DNA of 64,000 nucleotides from Botryosphaeria dothidea (lineage: Eukaryota; Ascomycota; Dothideomycetes; Botryosphaeriales; Botryosphaeriaceae): the NCBI GenBank assembly GCA_011503125.2, contig WWBZ02000009.1, forward strand, positions 186,001 to 250,000, in the 5' to 3' direction. A model generated the notes under the pieces. It saw nothing but the letters and a program-made list of their open reading frames with translations, searched no databases and was not told the origin of the DNA. How positions within the stretch are numbered: position 1 is the first letter of the stretch; every line of letters starts with the position of its first letter. Positions 55,788 through 64,000 of the stretch are shown piece by piece. Position numbers and translations under genes: made by a program.

Positions 55788-57532
55788 AACAGTCTGCCCG
55801 ATGTTTCCCCAAAAGGAAACAGTAACGTTTGGTGACGCTCTGGGACGCGTTGAGAAGACAAAGAGGAGAACAGCACCGGGGAAAAATTGCACGCCTACCT
55901 ATCATGCAAAAGCAGCAGTTCACCAGAAGAAGTGGGTTGCCAATGAAGGATCGAACGTTGGGGTACTGAGGTTGTCGGATCTCTGCTTTGGTTGGGAGAA
56001 AGGGCGTGAAAGACGGTGCGCTTGTAGAGATTGGCAGGAGAAATATTGTTGTATCTGTCCTGGTTGTCAGCGCAGACGGATGTTGAGGGGCATGGGACGT
56101 GTTGAAGAGATGATCAAGATCATCGCGTGCTGAGGAAGTACCTGTTCATTATGAGTCGAAGATACCCAAACTCATCACTTGCTAGTATCTGTCTCTATTC
56201 AAGCATATGTTATCTAACCACAAAGAATCACAAGACTATTTCCACCGAGTAAGTTGCCTCATACCGCGAGCCACCACAGAAGCGCGCAGTGGGTTGAACG
56301 TTTTCAATTTCCATAATTGTCCGTGGCTCTCCGCCATCATTTGCCTTCAGTTTACTGAGCTTTGTTGCTTAAATGCTTGTAATAACAGATTGACTGCGGA
56401 AATACATAGTCATTCCCTAGGCACTTCGCACGTGCCAGCCTTATAGCAGTTGTCGCGTGCTCATCAGATACAGCAATACATATGCAGAGCGCGAGAGACT
56501 TGACTTTTAAAGCTTAATCAGATTGTAGGATCCTTCGTTTCTCTAATTGAATAGACTGTATTCGTTAATTGGAGGTGACTTTCTAGGATGCAACTCGGAA
56601 CACTCTTGCGGACTCTGCTGTCTCGATTTCATGCCTCCCTCTCCGTCAATTGTGAGCAAATGGACGCCATCAGCATTGGTCTATGAGAGTATGCAGCTGT
56701 ATCTTCGAATTTCATCACATAACATTACTCAAAGGTGCTGTATCTTACTTAGCCAATGACTTCAGACCGTGGATGGCGGAAGGACAATAAAAAGATAGTG
56801 GACATAGCACAGTGACTCGATCCGGTTCATGATTAAGCACAGTATGCTTGCCATTCCAAGGCATCCACAAGTCACAAGGCGGCTGTTCAATTGGTAAGCT
56901 CCATAGATTTTAGAAAGATGAACTGTTCTTATAGTAGAAGAGAGTAGGTTGAGCGGATGGGAACTTGCGGGAGTGTGACGTGGTTAGAGGAACACGAAGA
57001 AAGAGCGTCATGTGTGAGGTCGGAATATGAAAGATCCCCTATAGTAGAGACGGCAAGTAGAAAGAAAGAAGCGAGTGCATATGACTGGCTAGAAGCATCG
57101 CAGTTGGTCAGTCGGCGGATTCATCCAAATCTCAAAAAGTGAAAATCAATATGAAGCGCTCCAGAAGAATTTTTATCTCACCAATATTGGACACGCTGCA
57201 ACACCACAGACTATTATCATCACACGACATGGCGGATATGAAGGGCAATAGTAGCATGGTGCGAACCGGATGTATACCGAGATATGTCTGTCCATTTGAG
57301 CATTTCCTTTGATTCCTGATGTAATAATATGCCAAGCCAAAGACTTCTTGCATGCTATGCAGTAGATAATCAAAACAAACAATCTGAACGTCTCATCCCT
57401 TTAAACCGTGTTAAAAAAGACATTCGTTCCCCCTAATCCAGTGAACCTGTACACCGTACCGTGAAGACTGTATTACATGATATACCTCAGAGAGTAAAAT
57501 ACTTATTGAAGTGATGGTTTCCGAGCTACACG
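55788..57532. other. Intergenic region
   Basis: About 1.7 kb, AT-leaning from 56100 onward. Short frames (56207..56446, 56547..56759) are Cys/Ser/Leu-rich but unsupported. No repeat or RNA gene was recognised. Confidence 0.5.
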
Positions 57533-59036
57533 CTACGAGTTCAGTAACGCATCAATGTCAACCCGCTGATAGAACGAGATATGTCCGAAGGGAACCCAAT
57601 ACTGCGCCAGCCGATCCGGCGAAATCATAATCAACTGACTGGATATGAACTCATCTGGAAGCACGTTAGCAACCCATGCACCATATACGCGTAGGCATGC
57701 ACTCACCGTCCCGATAGCCTCTCGCAGCGATATGCCCTACACTCCTCACCACCCTCGCTCCCCTGAAAATCGCCTCTTCCGCCGTCCTCACATACCCATC
57801 CGGCCCGATATCCGGCGCAATAAACGTATACTCTCCCCTCGGAATATTCGGATCGCCCGTCAACTTGACCGCCTCTATCCTTCCCGAATAGACCGGCTCG
57901 ACCCTGTCCTCGCGATCATCCTCGACCACCGTCGTCGTACTCGCATCCATGCTCTCCGACGACAGCGCCGCCCCCACGTCCACGAACCCCTCATCGTCGC
58001 TATTCTGGAAATGGCTCTGCACGCTGGCCCAGCTCCCCGTCGAGCTCGCGCTGCTGCTCCTCCTTGACAACACCCTCCTTGCGCCCTCTGGCAGCGGGCC
58101 GGGGTCGTCTGGCTGCAGCACGACCAGGAACTCGCAGCCATGCCCCGCATAATCACCACACCAAATCCCACGCCACGGCTTCTGCGGCGTGGGTGTGTAC
58201 AGGGCCTCATCCAGCGACGCGTACGTCGTCACGTCCTCGCCGACGCGCGCCGTGATGCCGTGCGGGTGGCTGAACTCCATCCACTTGCGCAGCCGCCACG
58301 TCGAGTCGCTGATCTCGGCGAGCCGCGACGGCTTGTGCCCCGTGCCGGCGAAGCGCGTGACGCTCTCGTTGCGGGTGCGCTCGGGCGCGGGTATGGTGAG
58401 GGGCGGCCACACCTTGGACCCAGGCGAGACGATGTCGTAGGGCACCGGGCGCGCGAGCATGAAGACGGAGTAGAGCCCGTGCCCGGCGGCGCTGGTGTGC
58501 ACCTCCATGGTGAGCTCGCGCTGGAGGAGGTTGTCATCGCCGGAGTTCCGCGTGTACGCCGATGAGTCTAATCTGGCGACGGTGATGGTGCGGTCGAGCT
58601 GGACCTTTGGCGAGAAGGTGTGGATGATGACTTCGGGATTGTGGTCCCAGAGCTCGAAAGTATTTTGGCCACGCTCAGCCACTATGGCGTGGGCTTCTAT
58701 TGCATTTTCCGCGGGGTTGTAGCGTGAAAGAAGGAGCTTGCCTGTGTGCGGGGAATCGGAGAACCAGAGCTTCCGGCGGGGCAGGAACCAGTAAGGGTGA
58801 TGGGTCGAGAAAAGCTTTCGCCATGACTGCGGGGGGTGGGTATCAAAGTTGACTGAATGGGTATTAGAAAGGACAATTGGCTTCCAGAGACGCTCATCGC
58901 TCGTGTGATTGCATAATAAACGGCAGGTTCGGGAAACTCGGCAGAGGTCGATGGGCGATAAGCAAGAGAGGATCTGTTGAATGAGCTCGGCAGGGAGCTC
59001 GAGGAGGGGGGAGCAAGGACGGTTGGGGAAGGCCAT
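57533..59036 (-). CDS. F-box protein
   Basis: Exons 57707..59036 and 57533..57654 (52-base intron) give 483 residues. Residues about 10-55 are an F-box (LLELPAELIQQILSCLSPIDLCRVSRTCRLLCNHTSDERLWK), which should bind Skp1 in an SCF ubiquitin ligase. The remaining 430 residues form a unique domain. It includes HHPYWFLPRRKLWFSD, GKLLLSRYNP, WRKLF and KPWRGIWCGDYAGHGCEFLVVLQ, then a Ser-rich acidic insertion, then FIAPDIGPDGYVRTAEEAIFRGARVVRSVGHIAARGYRD. This C-terminal substrate-side domain is shared by a group of fungal F-box proteins (the WFxPxxxLWF and KPWRGIW-type motifs), but no target is known to me. The second exon ends FYQRVDIDALLNS. Confidence 0.88.
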
Positions 59037-61456
59037 CCTCGTCCTCGTTGTCGATAGGGCTTGATCGACAACGCTTCCACTTTATATGGGAGGAGAATAT
59101 TGTTTTGGGGTCTGTGCCTCAAGCTTGCTGTAGTGCGGGGTCCTGTCGCCGCGGCCACTCCGTCTTGGTTTTCGAGGCGTAGATAAACTGGTCTGATGAT
59201 TGAGAGGCGCAGGACTCCAAATATAGCGCCTCCCCTATGTCCCTCGCAGATTGCCTGCAGAGATGATGATCAGCCAGAGTGAAGGATATATTGCCCTCGC
59301 TCGAGCAATAGCAGCCAGCTGGATCGGGCCGAAACGGACTGATATCACTTCTGGCCAGATAAGTGCTATTGCGGTAGCTGACAGAGCTGGATTGCAAACA
59401 GCTGCTATCGTGACACAGGTTTCGATGCTTGACTAGACTCCAGGTGGAGGGTGTCGGCAATGCCGGTAGTCGGCTCCCAGGCCGATCAATCTGACTATTC
59501 CAGAGCGGTGCGGCAAGATGATTACCGGGCAGGGTTAAGAAAGGAAGGTGGCACTGAGTAGTGGCTCTGAAATACAAAGATGGGAGGGCGGATGCGGTTG
59601 TGGTTGGAGGGAAATGACGCTTGGCACTGGCTCCCGAGACGGCTGAAGATGGCGCGATACCGGTCGGGACAAGTGGTGAAACGCGGCGCGTGATGCGAGC
59701 CCGGAGGAGCAGCAGGCCAGAAGGGCATCGACGGAGAAGGTCGTGCAGAGCTTGCTTGCGGCGCGACGCGACGGGGCACGTGAGGGCGTGGAGGGACGGG
59801 ATTCAGGACGGAGCGGTAGGTGGTTGTGGAGAAGAGCCGTCGATGATGGCATGATGAGTCGGCCGCCGTTGGTGGCGCGGCCTCCGCCCCGGCCAACGGC
59901 GCGCGCCTGACGTCTCCGTCCAAAGCAAACATGACTGGATACGCTGCGATTCTCTTGTTGAAATCAACACGAAACTAGGAAAGGCAACGGTAGCAGTAGT
60001 ACGAGGCTGGCAGTGTCAAGAGACGTGGTGGGGCTTCGTTAGCCGACGCGCTGCCGGTATGCAGCCAATTGATCCATCTTTATTGCGGAAGTATGCCCAG
60101 CAAATAGATCCCCGCGCATCAAGCCTCAAGCGTCTTCGCCTATGGTATCCGACACCTCTCCTACCTCTTTGGGGTTCGGAACGTACAGTTGAGCGCAAAT
60201 AGATTCATTGCTCAGTCGATCTAGGACCATGCTCATGCACGCAGTACCGTGACGTGCTGCTTGCCATCCGAGTGGCTGCTTGTACAGCACTCGAGTTAGT
60301 CAGCCGATAAAGTTGACGCGGGGCGATGTATTGGCAGATCCTGTTTCAACGCTCTCAGCCGCGTGAAGATAATGGCTCAAGGTCAGGCAGATAGCTGGGC
60401 GGAGCGTCATACCGCACCTGACCCCGCCAATCAAGCGGGTGTCGATAATCAGGTGGACGAAGACTACCTCTTCACTCGGCCGAACAGCCATCAGGCCATA
60501 GAAAGCCGTCCCGACCATGGTTGCAAGTGAGATCTGAACACTGGAGCCTGGTAATCAGTCCAAAGTTGTCCAGCTCGATCGCTTCAAGCCTCCCATGTAT
60601 ATAGGTGACGGACGGGATGACGTGCAGCGTTACGGACCGAGGACGCTCTGGCCGCTATACAGGCCTTGAGAAGCATTCAGGCGGTGTGGGACGACCAGGG
60701 CGCGCTACAGCCTTTGCTATACAGGACCAAGGCCGTATATGCAATAGGGTGGAATTGCCAACAGCAACAGGAGGGGCAAGACTACTGCAAAACGCAGGAG
60801 AATGGAGCAGGCGGTGCTGCCGTGGCAGTGGGGACCACATGGCGATGGCAGGCGGGCGAGAGTGGCTGAGACGGCCATCTGGAGAAAAAGCTGAGGAAGT
60901 TGGTCGCCAGGGGATCCTTGCACCGCGGTGTCAACCCTCGAAAGAGAGCCAAAGACGCGCTTTGACGCGCACGGTCGCTGCAGGCGTTGTGCTGATGGCG
61001 ACGCGTTGAGACAGCACGCGCGCTCTCGGCCTCCTGCGGAACACACTCGAAAGACACAGGCTGCAGCAGGCCTGTTCTGGCCCCCCTTTGAGCGCTAGAC
61101 AAGACAGCCCCGCGACTGTGTCGCGTAATGACGCTGGGGCGCTGGAAAGCTGCGTTTCTAGGGTCGTCACCTAGGCGACAGCCCTCGTGAAACGGACAGA
61201 AAAACCGGTCGCTCGTCATCGTAGCGCCAGCCACGCTCTCGCCCGCACTGCTAATTTGCCGCCGTCCAGCTGCCTCCACCACTGCACCGATCTCCCCTTC
61301 CCAGCGGACCAGCCCGCTGCCTGGCAACAACCCCACTCGCCTTGCAAACATTTTGCTGAGGCCGTCCGTCCACCTGGCAGCTCTGCTCCCATCTGCCCCG
61401 TTATTTACCGTGTTGGCCGCCCGCACACACTCCTGCAGCGCTGCCAGGTAAACACC
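59037..61456. other. Long intergenic region
   Basis: This 2.4 kb stretch has several overlapping frames up to about 150 codons (59119..59577, 59522..59932, 60605..61009). None has a recognisable domain, and their composition is simple. The last 250 bases are C-rich and fit the 5' UTR of the coiled-coil gene. An open minus-strand frame at 60782..61720 is a shadow. Confidence 0.5.
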
Positions 61457-64000
61457 ATGGCCCGCCCCCGGAAGTCTGCTGCTTCCGAGCTGCACGTCCA
61501 GCCCAACTCTTCGCAGGATGCTCCCCGTGGCACCCGCCGCAAGAGGCGCACCAGTGCCGACTCTGTCATCGAAGATGATCGCTCCCAGCGCGAGATGACC
61601 CAGCAGTCCGACCTGTCCAACGGCCGTGAGGAGTCGCACCCTGCCGCCGACGCTGAGCAGCGTCCACGCAAAAAGCGCGTCAAGCGCGTCTCCGTCACCG
61701 ACCAGGACCAGCTCTCCCAAGAGCTACAAGATTCCCTCCAGCACCAGCCTAGCAGCCAGTCGGCTGAATCCGAGACCATCTCCATCGCTCCCGAACCCGA
61801 ACCCCAACCCCAACCACAGCAGCCCCATCGCCGCGTCCGCTTTTCAGACCCCGGCCCGCCTGTCCCCGCTGCAACTCCAACCCACAGATCTACCACGGGC
61901 GGTCCTATTACTCCCAACGTTCGCGCATCCTCGTCCAAGCCTAACCGTCGCATCTCCCTGCCGGCAACATTCGGCACCGCCTCTCCCAATGGCGGAGAGA
62001 TACAGTTCACCCCTCTGCGTGCCGTCCTGGAGGACCGCAAGCGGAGGAGGCTCCGTCGCTGGGGTCTTAGTGAGGAGATGAATAACATCGACGAGCACAA
62101 GCGTGAGGATGCCCGTGCAAGGCGTGAGCTGCAGCGTCTCCGCCAGGAGCTGCAAGAGAAGGACAAGAGGGTCACTGAGCTCATCTACGAACTCGAAGTC
62201 CAGCGCCAGTTCGCCATTGAAGTCCAGGATGCGGATAAGGAGAAGGAGGACGAGAAGGTCAGGGCTCTGGAGAATCAGCTGGAAAATCTGAAGAAGGAGA
62301 TCACCGAACAGAAGGAGCGTCATGAGCATGAGCTTGCAACCATCGAGGAGGATCCCAACGAGGACGTGGACATGGACGATGGCATGGGCATGGGTGCTCC
62401 TGCTTCGGATGATGAGGACAACGCCGGGTTCATGCTGATCCAACCTGAGGACATCAATCTGCAGGAGGAGCTATCTCAACTTCCGGATGACGACAACATG
62501 TCGAACATGGATGGCATTGCTGAGGGCACCCAAACTGATGGCCTCACGGATGTTCCTGACCCTAGCCACGAAGTCCAGATTCAGCAGTTTGAAAACGCCA
62601 TTGCCGAACTCAGCAAGGAAGCATCCGAGGCAAAGGCCGCCCTGCAGATCCTGTCCATTGAGCTTCAGACTCTTGGATTCACCGAGCCCGAAGCTAATGC
62701 ATACGATGTTCTCACGTCCCTCCGCTCCGCTTTCCAGCATGTTCGCAACGAGGTTGAGGCCATCTGCCCTGGTGATGCGTCCACGCAGCTTGAGAATGGA
62801 GGTCTCATCTACTCCCTCGTGGAGAAGCTGAGATCGCTCAGGACCGAGATCGATGAGAAGATGCACGATGCGCAGAAGCAGTCTGAAATGAACTCGCTCC
62901 TCAACAGCCAGAACAGGGGTCTTGTGGACAAGATGGCTGAATTCGAGAACAGGCGACAGACTCTGGAGGGTCAGTGGCATGAGCTTGACGTTGTCAGTGA
63001 GAAGAAGACGAAAGAAATCGTTGAGCTTGAGGAGGAACTGGAGGCGTACAAGGCTGCTGTGGATGAGCGCGATGCCGAAATCGTGGATCAGGATCAGAAG
63101 ATGGATGAGATGGAGGTTGAGTTGACGGAAAAGGAGGAGGCAAATGAGCGGCTGCAGGAGGCCATCAACAGATCGCGTGAGGAGGCTGCTTCACTGCAAG
63201 AGCTCCTCGGCCACGTGGAAGAGGAATCGAGGAACTCGCTTGAGAAGCTCAAGGAGGAGCACGCTGCTGCTATCGCTGAGCTTGAGCAGAAACTCTCGAC
63301 CGAGCAGCTGCACCGTGAGCAAGCTGAGCAGGAAATCGACGCGAAGACGTCCTTCATTACTCAACTACAGGTCAAGATTGAGGCCGCTGAGACGGACCTC
63401 GAGAAGCTCCGCGACGATCTAGACGACCTCCGGGAACTCAGGGATAACGAGCAGGCCCAACGCGAGAGTGCGGAGGATGAGCTTGACAACAAAAACGAGG
63501 TCATCCAAGAACTTGAGAATAAAGTTGAGACGACCGAGAGCGAGCTCGACGAACTCCGCGGCGAACTTGACAACCTGCGCAACCTTGCTGAGACCGAACG
63601 TGAGCAGCTGGAGAATGCCATCGCGGAGGTTGAGGAGAAGGACGACAAGATTGCCGAACTTGAGCAGAAGATTCACGATGCCGGTCTTCAAGCAAATGAC
63701 CTCCGCCAGAAACTTTTCGAACTTCAGATCCAGAAGCAGGCCATTATCGAGGAGCTGCAGGACACTCTGGCCAAGCGTGAGGAGCAATACAACCAAGACA
63801 TCGCTGCCGAGATCGCACGCAGGGAGGATGCGGAGCAGCTTGTTGCGGATCGTACTGCAGAAATATCTGATCTGCAGTCTAAGCTCAACGGCATTGAGGA
63901 GAACCTCGAAGTCATGACTATCGAGAAGGATGACCTCATCGATGAACTCGAGAAGAGGGTTGACAAGTTGGAGGAGGACCTCATTCAGCTGCGCGTGGAG
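61457..64000 (+). CDS. Long coiled-coil protein, N-terminal 848 residues (3' end outside window)
   Basis: The frame opens at ATG 61457 and stays open without an intron or stop for 848 codons to the window edge. Residues 1 to about 190 are basic, Ser/Pro-rich and probably disordered, with nuclear-localisation-like clusters (RKKRVKRV, TRRKRR) and a Gln/Pro repeat. From about residue 190 nearly everything is heptad-patterned coiled coil (REDARARRELQRLRQELQEKD; VEKLRSLRTEIDEKM; long Glu/Leu repeats), broken by an acidic Met/Asp-rich stretch (NEDVDMDDGMGMG) near residue 300. The layout suits a nuclear filament-type, spindle or kinetochore scaffold protein, but I cannot name it. There is no motor, SMC or membrane signature in the visible part. 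Confidence 0.85.
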   Translation, partial: MARPRKSAASELHVQPNSSQDAPRGTRRKRRTSADSVIEDDRSQREMTQQSDLSNGREESHPAADAEQRPRKKRVKRVSVTDQDQLSQELQDSLQHQPSSQSAESETISIAPEPEPQPQPQQPHRRVRFSDPGPPVPAATPTHRSTTGGPITPNVRASSSKPNRRISLPATFGTASPNGGEIQFTPLRAVLEDRKRRRLRRWGLSEEMNNIDEHKREDARARRELQRLRQELQEKDKRVTELIYELEVQRQFAIEVQDADKEKEDEKVRALENQLENLKKEITEQKERHEHELATIEEDPNEDVDMDDGMGMGAPASDDEDNAGFMLIQPEDINLQEELSQLPDDDNMSNMDGIAEGTQTDGLTDVPDPSHEVQIQQFENAIAELSKEASEAKAALQILSIELQTLGFTEPEANAYDVLTSLRSAFQHVRNEVEAICPGDASTQLENGGLIYSLVEKLRSLRTEIDEKMHDAQKQSEMNSLLNSQNRGLVDKMAEFENRRQTLEGQWHELDVVSEKKTKEIVELEEELEAYKAAVDERDAEIVDQDQKMDEMEVELTEKEEANERLQEAINRSREEAASLQELLGHVEEESRNSLEKLKEEHAAAIAELEQKLSTEQLHREQAEQEIDAKTSFITQLQVKIEAAETDLEKLRDDLDDLRELRDNEQAQRESAEDELDNKNEVIQELENKVETTESELDELRGELDNLRNLAETEREQLENAIAEVEEKDDKIAELEQKIHDAGLQANDLRQKLFELQIQKQAIIEELQDTLAKREEQYNQDIAAEIARREDAEQLVADRTAEISDLQSKLNGIEENLEVMTIEKDDLIDELEKRVDKLEEDLIQLRVE

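Noticed and set aside
60782..61720. 312-codon minus-strand frame over the start of the coiled-coil gene
   Set aside because: It overlaps a strongly coding plus-strand gene and shows no domain or sensible composition.

Overview
The window reads as nuclear DNA of a filamentous ascomycete (Pezizomycotina). Introns are short (about 40-75 bases) with GT..AG ends and CTAAC/CTGAC-like branch sites. Genes are compact on both strands and include fungus-specific families (RMT2, DUF3433-like membrane protein, JIP5, CE5 esterase). I find about 21 intact or edge-truncated protein genes and three decayed ones. I find no rRNA, tRNA, CRISPR array or intact transposon. The species cannot be named from this sequence; a Dothideomycete-like fungus is only a guess.

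Left part (1-26.6 kb): the 3' half of mismatch-repair MSH2; an SDR-like protein; a hydrolase-like/SnoaL fusion protein; arginine methyltransferase RMT2; a decayed large (probably secreted) protein gene with four nonsense codons and at least three frameshifts; a small helical protein; a secreted CE5 esterase (cutinase/acetylxylan esterase); the Rab-GAP GYP1; an HRP1-like hnRNP with a 1.1 kb intron; a secreted FAD oxidoreductase; and a 1204-residue multi-span membrane protein.

Middle (27-47 kb): an alpha/beta hydrolase and an aldehyde dehydrogenase (convergent), then a dense housekeeping block: ATG7, dCMP deaminase, SNU13, a NASP/Hif1-type histone chaperone and DNA polymerase epsilon subunit DPB2, followed by an amino-acid permease and the ribosome-biogenesis WD40 protein JIP5. 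The NASP-DPB2 shared promoter and the first intron of the dCMP deaminase gene carry clustered ACGCGT (MCB) motifs. This suggests common G1/S control of DNA precursor supply, replication and chromatin assembly.

Right part (47-64 kb) is looser. It has a tail-to-tail inverted pair of diverged RNase H-fold genes, each with frame breaks, a seven-exon MFS sugar transporter with carbon-repression-like promoter motifs, an F-box protein, and the first 848 codons of a long coiled-coil protein running off the edge. Intergenic stretches here reach 2.4 kb. The most unusual features are the inverted RNase H pair, the decayed secreted-protein gene and the MCB clusters.
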